Assembly: GCA_001801685.1 (NCBI GenBank)
Contig: MGYJ01000088.1
Coordinates: forward strand, 65,235-129,234
Source: Gammaproteobacteria bacterium RIFCSPHIGHO2_12_FULL_63_22
GTDB taxonomy: Bacteria > Pseudomonadota > Gammaproteobacteria > Xanthomonadales > Xanthomonadaceae
Reading direction: 5' to 3'
DNA: 64,000 nucleotides
Shown here: piece by piece, positions 34,547 to 42,685 of the stretch
Layout: each line of letters starts with the position of its first letter
Numbering within the stretch: the first letter of the stretch is position 1
The notes under the pieces: model-generated
Told to the model about the DNA's origin: nothing
The model's input: the letters and a program-made list of their open reading frames with translations, nothing else
Database searches by the model: none
Position numbers and translations under genes: made by a program

Positions 34547-36052
34547 CTATCCCCGCTCCAGCTCTTTCGCCAGTTCGGCCTTGAGGATCCGGCGCAGCAG
34601 TTTTCCCGTCTCGTTATACGGAAGCGCATCGCGCAAGAACCATTGTTCGGGTGTCTTGGTCGAGCGCAGCTTGGCCCTGACCGTCGCGGCGATCGTCACG
34701 GTATCGGGCGCGCCCGACCGCGAGACGATGACCGCGACGACCTTTTCGCCCCATTGGACGCAGGGAACGCCGAGCACGGCGCAATCGGCGATATCGTCGA
34801 AGGTGCGGAGCAGATCCTCGATCTCGCCCGGCGAAATATTCTCGCCGCCGCGCACGATGACATCGTCGAGCCGTCCCTCGACGAAGAGATAACCCCCTTC
34901 GTCGAGCCAGCCCGCGTCGTTGGTCGCGAACCAGCCATCGTCGGCGATTGCCTTCTTGTGCAGATATTCGCCCGATACCTGTTCGCCGCGCACGTGAATT
35001 TCGCCATGTTCGCCGGCGCAGCACGGGGTGCCGTCGTCGCGGCGGATTTCGAGTTCGATACTGGGCAACGGCTGACCCACCGAGGCAATACGGCGGCGGA
35101 TCGCCGGGTCGCTGGAGGCAAAGGCGGCGCGATGGTCTTCGGCGCCGAGCAGCGCGATCGTCGAACTCGTCTCGGTCAGCCCGTAAGCGTTGACGAAATC
35201 GACGTGCGGCAGCATCGCCAGCGCGCGCGCGATCACCGGTTCGGGCATCTTTCCACCGCCGTATGACAGCGCGCGGAGCGTGGGCAGCGTCTCGCCCGTT
35301 TCCTGCATCACATCGAGGATGCGGTCGAGCATCGTCGGCACGACCATCGCATGGGTGATGCCCTCGGCTGCCGCGACCCGGACCCAGTCTTCGGGGGTGA
35401 AAGCCGGCAGGTAGACGATCCGTCGCCCGCCATATGCGGCGGTCAGAATCGCCGAGATTCCGGCGATATGATAGGAGGGCACGCAGACGAGCGCCGCCTC
35501 GTCTTCGCCGGCTCCGAGGAATTCGACGGTCGACATCACATAGGAGGTGAGGTTGGCGTGGCGCAGGACCGCCGCTTTCGGGTCACCGGTTGTCCCGCTC
35601 GTGAAGAGAAGGACTGCGATCTCGTTTTCGGCTTCGGGCAGGTCGATCTTCGCGGGAACGCCGCCGGCGACGAACTCGGCTTCGAAGTCGCTCCGCGCGA
35701 CGATTTCGATCCCGTCGGCGGCAGCGATCCGTGGTAGCATGTCGTCGTCGACGACCAGCACGGCGGGCGCGCTGCGCGCCACGAGCTTGTTGAGGTCGGC
35801 GTCGGGCAGGCGGTAGTTGAGCGGAACGAACGGCGTTCCCGCCATGCCGCATGCGAACAGCAGGATCGGCAGAATGTCGCCGTTCATTCCGAGAAAGGCG
35901 GTGTTGGCCTTTTCCTGTTCGCGAAGCCAGGCCGCAGCGTGGCTGGCACGCGCGCGATACGCCTCGAAGTCATGCCCTTCCTCTCGGCCACCGAGCGCGA
36001 GACGGTCGGGGCAGGCATCGGCGGCGATGTCGAGGAGGAGCGGCGTGCGCAT
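34547..36052 (-). CDS. Acyl-CoA synthetase (AMP-forming)
   Basis: Acid:CoA ligase of 501 residues, starting MRTPLLLDIAADACPD. ANL motifs are LLFTSGTTGDPKAAVLRH (P-loop, about 150), VNAYGLTETSSTIALLG, YLFVEGRLDDVIVRGGENISP, and the lysine in PYNETGKLLRR. The start at 36052 gives the family-typical N-terminus; there is no good Shine-Dalgarno, suggesting translational coupling to the small gene that ends 5 bp upstream. With the ligase at 36487 and that at 12257, three CoA ligases serve this island, perhaps for successive carboxylate intermediates. Confidence 0.92.
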   Translation of the reverse strand: MRTPLLLDIAADACPDRLALGGREEGHDFEAYRARASHAAAWLREQEKANTAFLGMNGDILPILLFACGMAGTPFVPLNYRLPDADLNKLVARSAPAVLVVDDDMLPRIAAADGIEIVARSDFEAEFVAGGVPAKIDLPEAENEIAVLLFTSGTTGDPKAAVLRHANLTSYVMSTVEFLGAGEDEAALVCVPSYHIAGISAILTAAYGGRRIVYLPAFTPEDWVRVAAAEGITHAMVVPTMLDRILDVMQETGETLPTLRALSYGGGKMPEPVIARALAMLPHVDFVNAYGLTETSSTIALLGAEDHRAAFASSDPAIRRRIASVGQPLPSIELEIRRDDGTPCCAGEHGEIHVRGEQVSGEYLHKKAIADDGWFATNDAGWLDEGGYLFVEGRLDDVIVRGGENISPGEIEDLLRTFDDIADCAVLGVPCVQWGEKVVAVIVSRSGAPDTVTIAATVRAKLRSTKTPEQWFLRDALPYNETGKLLRRILKAELAKELERG

Positions 36053-36057
36053 GGCGT

Positions 36058-36366
36058 TCAGTCCGAGGCGGGGAGGGGCTTCGCGCCCTTGATAACCAGA
36101 GGAACGCCGTCGAAGGCGAGCGAACCCTTGCCGGCCTTTGCCGCAAGCACTTCGAGACCGCTTTCTTCGTGCGCATAGCGTTTGCCGATCGCGACGCCTT
36201 CGGCGAACTCGGCGCTCACGATTCCGCTCGGGGTCGATGCATCGTCGATCGGAACGACTGCGGCGCCGCCGCACTGCAGCTCGCCGGCCCGGTTCGGCGG
36301 GCGCACGATCACCAGTTGAGCCTCGCAAACCGTGCTTTTCCAGCGCGAACCCGGCTTCAAGTCCAT
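36058..36366 (-). CDS. Small conserved-looking protein of unknown function
   Basis: I do not recognise this protein. The likely start at 36366 gives 102 residues beginning MDLKPGSRWKSTVCEAQ, with GGAAAGG upstream; ATGs at 36372, 36375 and 36405 are alternatives. It has two cysteines, in STVCEAQ and ELQCGGA, and the orderly ending PLVIKGAKPLPASD. No signal peptide or membrane segment is seen. As first gene of the ligase operon under palindrome F it may be an accessory protein of the pathway. Confidence 0.75.
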   Translation of the reverse strand: MDLKPGSRWKSTVCEAQLVIVRPPNRAGELQCGGAAVVPIDDASTPSGIVSAEFAEGVAIGKRYAHEESGLEVLAAKAGKGSLAFDGVPLVIKGAKPLPASD

Positions 36367-36451
36367 TGTCATCATCCTTTCCCGTGGTGGCTGTCTTTTC
36401 GCCACCTGTCTCGTTCAGCCCGTCAATAAGTCAATCGACAAAGAAAGTAAA

Positions 36452-36466
36452 CGTAGTTATATAACT
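36452..36466. promoter_or_regulatory. Regulon palindrome F (CGTAGTTATATAACT)
   Basis: It contains the perfect 12-bp palindrome AGTTATATAACT at 36455-36466. It lies 20 bp upstream of the acyl-CoA ligase at 36487 and about 85 bp upstream of the divergent operon starting at 36366. It could control both directions. Confidence 0.74.
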
Positions 36467-36486
36467 CAAAAACGGGAGAGACAAAG

Positions 36487-38037
36487 ATGCATCCACGCCG
36501 ATTTGCGCAGATTTCGCCCGACCGGCCGGCGATCGTCATGGCGGCGGGCGGAGCGAGTTGCAGCTACGGAGAATTGGAAGAGGCGGCGAATCGCGGTGCC
36601 AATCTTTTCCGGTCGCTCGGGATCGGATCGGGGGATACCGTCGCGATCTGGCTGAAGAACTGCCTCGAATTTTTCCAGATCTATTGGGCGGCGCAGCGCG
36701 CCGGCCTCTATATCTGCCCGATTTCCAGCCAGCTGACGGCCGACGAAGCTGCCTATATCCTGACCGACAGCGGATCGAAGCTCCTCATAACCCATGCCGG
36801 CGTACCCGCCGCGGCCGAACTGGTGGCGAGGCGGAACGACCTCGTGCCCGGCGTCGCGCATGTTTTCGACCTGGGCTCGGGCCTCGTCGGCGCGCAATCC
36901 TGGCACTCGGCGCTCGCCGCGCAGCCGGCGACGCCGATCGCCGATGAAACCGCAGGCTTCCATCTCGTCTATTCGTCGGGAACGACCGGGCGTCCGAAGG
37001 GCATACGCCTGCCGCTGACCGGTGGCCCCGCCGAAGAGCCCCATATGCTCGCCGACCGGATTTCGGGACGATATGGCGTTGGTGAGACCAGTGTGCTGCT
37101 GTCGCCGGCGCCGCTCTATCACACCGCGCCGCTTGCCTACGGCATGGCCGCACACCGGCTCGGCGCCACGCTGGTCGTGATGGACAAGTTCGACGCAGAG
37201 GACGCGCTGCGTCTCATCGAACGCTATCGCGTGACGTTCATCCAGATGGTGCCGACGATGTTCGTCCGCCTGCTCGCGCTGCCTGCCGAGGTGCGCGCGC
37301 GCTATGACATCTCGTCGCTCGACAAGATCGTCCACGCGGCGGCGCCGTGCCCGGTGGCGATCAAACAACAGATGATGGAGTGGGTCGGGCCGATCATCTA
37401 TGAATATTATGGCGGGTCCGAAGGCAATGGATCGACCTTCATAACGCCCGAGGAATGGCTCGCGCATCCCGGTTCGGTCGGACGTGCCGACTGGGGTGAA
37501 TTGCACATCTGCGACGAGGATGGCCGCGAGGTCCAAGCCGGAGTTGACGGGCTCGTCTATTTCAGCGGTGGCTGGGACTTCCAGTATCTCAATGACCCCG
37601 GCAAGACCCGCGATGCGCGCCATCCCGAACATTCCGGCTGGAGCACGCTCGGCGACATCGGGCATGTCGATGCCGACGGCTATCTCTATCTCACCGATCG
37701 CAAGAGCTTCATGATCATCTCGGGCGGGGTCAATATCTACCCGCAGGAAACCGAAAACCTGCTCATCACCCATCCGCGCGTCGCCGATGCCGCTGTAATC
37801 GGCATCCCCAATCCCGATTTCGGGGAGGAAGTGAAGGCGGTCGTCCAGCCGCTCGATCCCGCCGACGCGACGCCCGAGTTCGCCGAAGAGCTGATCGCCT
37901 TTTGCCGCGCCGGATTGAGTCCCCTGAAATGTCCCCGGTCGATCGACTTCGATCCCGAACTGCCGCGTCTCGATACGGGCAAACTCTACAAGCGGCTGAT
38001 CCGCGATCGCTATTGGGCCGGCCACAAGGCCGGTTGA
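36487..38037 (+). CDS. Acyl-CoA synthetase (AMP-forming)
   Basis: Acid:CoA ligase of 516 residues. It shows HLVYSSGTTGRPKGIRLPL (P-loop, about 160), YEYYGGSEGNGSTFITPEEW, LGDIGHVDADGYLYLTDR and the lysine in PRLDTGKLYKR. The EYYGGSEG form of the A5 motif with a downstream TPEEWL resembles FadD-type ligases of steroid and terpenoid acids, but this is only suggestive. GGGAGAG lies upstream of the ATG. It forms a short operon with the crotonase at 38086. Confidence 0.93.
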   Translation: MHPRRFAQISPDRPAIVMAAGGASCSYGELEEAANRGANLFRSLGIGSGDTVAIWLKNCLEFFQIYWAAQRAGLYICPISSQLTADEAAYILTDSGSKLLITHAGVPAAAELVARRNDLVPGVAHVFDLGSGLVGAQSWHSALAAQPATPIADETAGFHLVYSSGTTGRPKGIRLPLTGGPAEEPHMLADRISGRYGVGETSVLLSPAPLYHTAPLAYGMAAHRLGATLVVMDKFDAEDALRLIERYRVTFIQMVPTMFVRLLALPAEVRARYDISSLDKIVHAAAPCPVAIKQQMMEWVGPIIYEYYGGSEGNGSTFITPEEWLAHPGSVGRADWGELHICDEDGREVQAGVDGLVYFSGGWDFQYLNDPGKTRDARHPEHSGWSTLGDIGHVDADGYLYLTDRKSFMIISGGVNIYPQETENLLITHPRVADAAVIGIPNPDFGEEVKAVVQPLDPADATPEFAEELIAFCRAGLSPLKCPRSIDFDPELPRLDTGKLYKRLIRDRYWAGHKAG

Positions 38038-38085
38038 ACGACCGAAGCGCCCCGCGCGGCGTCCGGAAATCAGAAGGAAGACCGA

Positions 38086-38844
38086 ATGAGCGAAGAACTC
38101 ACAACCCGCGACGAGGATGGCGTCCTCGTTATCACGATGAACCGTCCCGAGGCGAAAAACGCCATGAACAAGGCGGTTGCCGAGGGTATCGCCGCCGCGC
38201 TCGACCGGCTCGACGCAGAGCCTGCGCTGCGGGTCGCAGTCCTGACCGGCGCCGGCGGCACTTTCTGTTCGGGGATGGATCTCAAGGGCTTCCTGCGCGG
38301 CGAAAGTCCCGTCGTCGAGGGGCGCGGTTTTGGCGGCCTGACCTTCAAGCAGCCCGCAAAGCCGCTGATCGCGGCGGTCGATGGCTATGCGCTCGCGGGC
38401 GGTCTCGAACTGATGATCTCGTGCGATCTCGTCGTCGCCAATGCCGGCGCAAAATTCGGAATTCCCGAGGCCAAGCGCGGTCTGGCGGCCGGGGCGGGCG
38501 GATTAATGCGGCTTCCCGACCAGATTCCCTCGCGGATCGCGATGGAACTCGCCCTGACCGGTAATTTCATCGATGCGCAGCGCGCCTACGACCTGGGTCT
38601 CGTCAATCGCGTCACCGACGGCCCCGCGATCGACGGTGCAATGGAATTGGCGCGCGAGATCAACGAGAACGGCCCGGTTGCCGTTCGCGTGTCGAAGCAG
38701 ATTGTCAAGGAATCGCGCGGCTGGCCATTCGAGGAGCGCTGGGCGCGACAGGACGCATTGTTGCCCCAGGTGTTCCAGCATGCTGACGCGCGCGAAGGCG
38801 CGGCCGCTTTCGCGGAAAAGCGGAAGCCGAACTGGACTGGCTGA
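38086..38844 (+). CDS. Enoyl-CoA hydratase/isomerase
   Basis: Crotonase of 252 residues with TGAGGTFCSGMDLKGF (oxyanion), ALAGGLELMISCD (first Glu) and FGIPEAKRGLAAGAGG (second Glu). The C-terminal AAFAEKRKPNWTG is typical of EchA/CaiD-like members. Likely an enoyl-CoA hydratase acting after the upstream ligase. AGAAGGAAG precedes the ATG by about 6 bp. Confidence 0.93.
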   Translation: MSEELTTRDEDGVLVITMNRPEAKNAMNKAVAEGIAAALDRLDAEPALRVAVLTGAGGTFCSGMDLKGFLRGESPVVEGRGFGGLTFKQPAKPLIAAVDGYALAGGLELMISCDLVVANAGAKFGIPEAKRGLAAGAGGLMRLPDQIPSRIAMELALTGNFIDAQRAYDLGLVNRVTDGPAIDGAMELAREINENGPVAVRVSKQIVKESRGWPFEERWARQDALLPQVFQHADAREGAAAFAEKRKPNWTG

Positions 38845-38892
38845 TGATATAGTCGCCGCGGCAAACGGGGGCAGGGCGTCTGGCGGTCCGAT

Positions 38893-39201
38893 TCAGGAAA
38901 AGTTCCGGTCGATGTTGATCTGCGGCTGCGTGCCGCCGATCCGCTCGAAATAGTCAGCGATCTCCTTGCCCGCTGTGGCCACCCAGTGGGCATCTGGGGT
39001 CGTGTCTTCGACTTCGATCAATATATGCATTCTTCCGACGCCTCGTGCATCGAGTCCATGGGCCTCGGCGTCCGCGAGTGCCGGAAGGATCGAGCGGCTG
39101 CCGCATGAAAATAGCAAGCGCGTCCCCTTGCCGAAGCGCGCTGGTTTTGCCGCAGCCTCCGCGGGGAGTTTACTTATTTTCGAACGGAAGGTGGACATCA
39201 T
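38893..39201 (-). CDS. Small protein of unknown function
   Basis: I do not recognise this protein. From the ATG at 39201 it has 102 residues beginning MMSTFRSKISKLPAEAAAKP, with the well-formed segments FGKGTRLLFSCGSRSIL and GRMHILIEVEDTTPD, ending INIDRNFS. Codon use looks coding, but the ribosome-binding site is weak (GAAGTGA). An ATG at 39276 would add 25 unconvincing residues. It is convergent with the crotonase and divergent from the epimerase, with palindrome G upstream. Confidence 0.65.
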   Translation of the reverse strand: MMSTFRSKISKLPAEAAAKPARFGKGTRLLFSCGSRSILPALADAEAHGLDARGVGRMHILIEVEDTTPDAHWVATAGKEIADYFERIGGTQPQINIDRNFS

Positions 39202-39354
39202 ATTCACTTCTGGAGTCTCCGATTGGCGACAGGGCAGCGATGGTAGGAGCCTGCGGCCGGCGCCGTCAATTCGCACGATCTGTACCGGTCGGGCGATAGC
39301 TCACGCAGTCAGTTGTTTGCCTCGATGTATCTGCAAGATTGAATAGATGCATAA

Positions 39355-39369
39355 CCTAGTTAAATATCA
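39355..39369. promoter_or_regulatory. Regulon palindrome G, degenerate (CCTAGTTAAATATCA)
   Basis: The left half CCTAGTTA matches the consensus; the right half differs at three positions. It lies between the divergent genes at 39201 and 39462, about 93 bp before the epimerase gene. Weakest member of the set. Confidence 0.45.
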
Positions 39370-39461
39370 ATTGGCAAGGTGGCGAAGAAGGGCTGCAGGA
39401 GGTCGCAGCATAACGGGCCGTCGAGCTAATACCCGCCATCGGCCGTCAGCAGGATATTGCC

Positions 39462-40325
39462 ATGTATGTCATCGTGACCGGCAGTGCCGGAAAACTGGGC
39501 CGGGCCGCCGTTGGCGCGCTGCGCGGAGTGGGCCACCGTGTCGTCGGGCTCGATCTTTGCGCCGCCGCCGATCCGGCGCGCTCGATCCGCTGCGATTGCA
39601 CCGATTTCGGCGAGGTCATGAGCGCGCTGTCGGGGCTCGATATCACCGGCGGGGTTCCCGATGCGGTTGTCCATCTGGCGGGCATCCCGATGCCGGGCCT
39701 TGCGACTGACCAGAAGACCTTCGCGGTCAATACGATCTCGACCTATAATGTCTTTTCAGCTTGCGCGCGGCTCGACATCAAGCACATAGTCTGGGCGTCG
39801 AGCGAGACGATCCTTGGATTGCCGTTCACAGCGCCCCCGGCTTTTGTACCGATCGACGAGACGCACCCCGATACGCCCAACTGGTCCTACGCGCTCGCCA
39901 AGCAACTCGGTGAAACCGCAGCGGACGCCTTCTGCCGCTGGGATTCCGAGATGACGATCCTTTCACTGCGCTTCTCGAACGTCTTTGCGAACGACGACTA
40001 TGCCCAGCTTGCCGCGTTTCAGGCAAAGCCCGCCTGGCGAAGGATGAACCTCTGGTCCTATGTTGATGTAGAGGACGCGGGCGAGGCCTGCCGTCTTGCC
40101 GTCGAGGCCGATCTCAAGGGGCATCACCGGATGATTGTCGCGGCGGAGGACAGCTTGATGGATATCGCGACGGCCTACCTGTTGCGCGACTTTTTTCCCG
40201 AGGTTCCCGTTCGCACGCCGGTCGACGGATGCCAATCCCTGCTGTCATCCGCGGCGGCGGGACGGTTGATCGGATACCGCCCGCGCATCAGCTGGCGCGA
40301 CCGGGTGGGTGAGGGGGCCGCCTAA
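39462..40325 (+). CDS. NAD-dependent epimerase/dehydratase family protein
   Basis: Extended SDR of 287 residues with GSAGKLGRAAVGAL (cofactor glycines, residues 7-20), VVHLAGIPMPG and WSYALAKQLGE as the active-site Tyr/Lys. The serine region is VWASSETILGLP. The family includes sugar epimerases, uronate dehydrogenases and hydroxysteroid dehydrogenases. Being at the edge of the catabolic island, an alcohol oxidation on the pathway substrate is plausible but unproven. Promoter region shared with the small divergent gene and palindrome G. Confidence 0.88.
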   Translation: MYVIVTGSAGKLGRAAVGALRGVGHRVVGLDLCAAADPARSIRCDCTDFGEVMSALSGLDITGGVPDAVVHLAGIPMPGLATDQKTFAVNTISTYNVFSACARLDIKHIVWASSETILGLPFTAPPAFVPIDETHPDTPNWSYALAKQLGETAADAFCRWDSEMTILSLRFSNVFANDDYAQLAAFQAKPAWRRMNLWSYVDVEDAGEACRLAVEADLKGHHRMIVAAEDSLMDIATAYLLRDFFPEVPVRTPVDGCQSLLSSAAAGRLIGYRPRISWRDRVGEGAA

Positions 40326-41051
40326 GTCGTACGTCTTCGGTTTTGTCGGTGATCAGGGGAGGCGCGAGCAGGTGGTCCGACGGGAGTGCCGCTCGACTAC
40401 AGCTGGCAGGTTGAAGCTGGTTCGCACCTCGATAGCTGTTCGTAGAACAGCGAGACTTGTGGTGATTGACCCCAGTCATACACTTGTTTAGAGTTCAATT
40501 GGCGGCAGAAAACTGCCATTTCCGACGCAAGGTGCGAAGCCGGTAAGCGATATCATAATCCGCGTGTCGGGGCATGTGCCCCGATCAAGATTGCTGGCTT
40601 GAACGATTCTATTTTGCCCGCGGGACACTCTCCGGAGAATTAAACTCTCTCGCTCGGGCAGGAAGGTCGAGCGTCTATTCCAATTGGGCAGGTACGCTTC
40701 TATCGGCCGGTGTGATCGAAGGAGGAGCGGGCGAGGAACCAAGAACTATATTTTGCCCCGCGGGACCGAAATTCTCCAATGATTTGAGTGCCCATTTTCG
40801 TCGCCTACGGGGCACCATCTCCGGTAAAATGCGATCACCGCCCGCGCGGGCGCCGATCGCGACCGGCTTTCCAGTCCACGCCATTGTCATCGCTCATATG
40901 TTCGGGGATCACTCGCGCCAGCCATCGCCCCCGTGACACCCCTGGCGCCAGGCGGCCAGCGTTCGGCGGCCGGGACAAGCGGTGTTGCATTGGCATGTCG
41001 GAAAATGCGACGTCGTTCGTCTGAAGGATGGGAAGGCAATTCGGAAGCGCT
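40326..41051. other. Gene-poor spacer at the island edge
   Basis: About 725 bp without a convincing gene, lower in G+C than its surroundings. Short open frames here lack domain signatures and good starts. Two similar strings, TATTTTGCCCGCGGGAC near 40612 and TATTTTGCCCCGCGGGAC near 40749, form an imperfect direct repeat about 137 bp apart. It may hold decayed gene remnants plus the promoter of the sigma factor operon. Confidence 0.55.
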
Positions 41052-41528
41052 ATGTCGAGCCTTGCAGACATGTTGGCAAAAGCCCGGCGGGCGGTGATGC
41101 GGCGTGGCGTTTCCGCAGAGGATGCGGATGAATTGGTGCACGACGCCTTTATCAAGGTCGAGCAATATGAACGGGCCCATGCGGCGGAATCGAAAGAAGC
41201 GTTGCTGGTGACGGCGGCGGTAAATCTTTCGATCGACCGTGCGCGCAAAAAACGGCGGTCTCCGTTCGCCGAGCATGACGATGTCGAGGCGATCGCCGAC
41301 GGCGCGCCCGACCCGCGGCAGGTGGTCGAGGAGCGCGCGCGGTTGGCCCATGCCGCCCGCGGGCTCGACGAGCTGCCCGAACGCGCGCGGCGTATCCTGC
41401 TGAAACGCCGTCTCGAAAATCTCTCCTTCGCCGAAATCGCCCGGTCGGAAGATATGTCCGTCGCGGCGGTCGAAAAGCACGTCGCGCGCGCGACGCTGCG
41501 GCTGATGAAGTGGATGGAGCAATGGTGA
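41052..41528 (+). CDS. ECF sigma factor, FecI-like
   Basis: Extracytoplasmic-function sigma factor of about 158 residues. Region 2 is seen in EDADELVHDAFIKVEQYERAH and region 4 in LDELPERARRILLKRRLENLSFAEIARSEDMSVAAVEKH. The start at 41052 follows GGAAG; an ATG at 41028 is possible. It overlaps the anti-sigma gene by 7 bp. With the FecR-like protein and STN-containing receptor downstream, it forms a cell-surface signalling system that switches on receptor expression when ligand binds. Confidence 0.92.
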   Translation: MSSLADMLAKARRAVMRRGVSAEDADELVHDAFIKVEQYERAHAAESKEALLVTAAVNLSIDRARKKRRSPFAEHDDVEAIADGAPDPRQVVEERARLAHAARGLDELPERARRILLKRRLENLSFAEIARSEDMSVAAVEKHVARATLRLMKWMEQW

Positions 41529-42499
41529 CCCCGCGAAACGGAGCCGACCAGGTGGCGGCGGAAGCTGCCGCCTGGCTGGCGCGGCTGGAATCGACCGGCC
41601 GCACCGAAGCGACCGAAACCGGGCTGCGCGCCTGGCTGGAAGCTGACCCAAGCCATCGCTCGGCGTTCGAGAAGGCGATGGACCTGTGGGCGATCCTGCC
41701 CGGCGCCGCCGCCATGCGCGGCGATGACGGCGCGGCGGACATCAGGCCGGTTTCGGCTTTCGGCGGCGGGATGGCGCGGCGGCTGCGGCCGCTTGCGCTT
41801 GCCGCCTCCTTCCTTCTTGTCGCCCTGGTATCGGGCTGGTGGCTGTTTCAGCAGCCAACGGGTTATTCGACCGCGGTGGGCGAACAAAAGGTCGCGACGC
41901 TGGAGGATGGCACGCGGATCGCGCTGAACACCGATACGCATCTGAACGTCCGCTATGAAGAGGACCGGCGCAGCATCGTCCTCGACGACGGCGAGGCGAT
42001 GTTCGAGGTGGCGCGCAACCCGGCGCGGCCGTTTGTGGTGACCGCCGGCAACAAAATCGTCACGGCGATCGGAACCAGCTTCATCGTCCGCAAGACGGGC
42101 GGCGTCGTGACCGTCACCCTGATTTCGGGCAAGGTCCGCGTCGACACGCATCCTGCCGCCGCCGGCGCCCCCGCCGTGCAATCCACCATGTTGACCCCCG
42201 GCGAGCGTTTCGCCGCCGCGGACGATGCCGCCGCGATGGTGACGCCCGTTTCGTCCGAGGCGGCGACGGCGTGGCGGCGCGGGCAGGTGATGTTCAACGA
42301 CACGCCGCTGGCGGCCGCGATCGCCGAGCTCAACCGCTATGGCGGCCCGCAGATCGACGTCGCCGACCCGCGGCTGGGCGGGCTGACGGTATCGGGGGTG
42401 TTCGCGACAAACGACACGGCCGAGTTCGCCGACGCGGTGGCCGCGCTGCACGGGCTGGCGGTCGATCGCGACGCGGGGCGGATACGCCTCGGCCGCTAG
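41522..42499 (+). CDS. FecR-like anti-sigma factor
   Basis: Inner-membrane anti-sigma/sigma-regulator of about 325 residues. An N-terminal cytoplasmic DUF4880-like part (AAWLARLESTGRTEATETGLRAWLEADPSHRSAF split here, residues 10-50) is followed by one membrane segment (LALAASFLLVALVSGWWLF, about 100). Then come a periplasmic FecR domain (VGEQKVATLEDGTRIALNT) and a C-terminal DUF4974/STN-like region (FNDTPLAAAIAELNRYGG). It relays the receptor's signal to the sigma factor. Start at 41522 overlapping the sigma stop; 41510 is the alternative. Confidence 0.92.
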   Translation: MVTPRNGADQVAAEAAAWLARLESTGRTEATETGLRAWLEADPSHRSAFEKAMDLWAILPGAAAMRGDDGAADIRPVSAFGGGMARRLRPLALAASFLLVALVSGWWLFQQPTGYSTAVGEQKVATLEDGTRIALNTDTHLNVRYEEDRRSIVLDDGEAMFEVARNPARPFVVTAGNKIVTAIGTSFIVRKTGGVVTVTLISGKVRVDTHPAAAGAPAVQSTMLTPGERFAAADDAAAMVTPVSSEAATAWRRGQVMFNDTPLAAAIAELNRYGGPQIDVADPRLGGLTVSGVFATNDTAEFADAVAALHGLAVDRDAGRIRLGR

Positions 42500-42685
42500 G
42501 CCGTGTTGCGGCGCCCCGATGTGCGACACGCCAGCAACAGTTAAGTCCCTGGAATCGGAAACTTTGTTTCACCACCCCCTGTTCGCGCGAAATTTATTTC
42601 AGCCCGATGTCGGTTTTGGGTCGATCGCGCGTCTGTTTCAAGGAGGCGGGTCGCAAACAACACCCCGCCCACAAGGGGGCCATTG

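Noticed and set aside
40574..40936. Open frame of 120 codons in the gene-poor spacer
   Set aside because: No ribosome-binding site, no family resemblance and overlapping short frames on both strands; treated as spacer.
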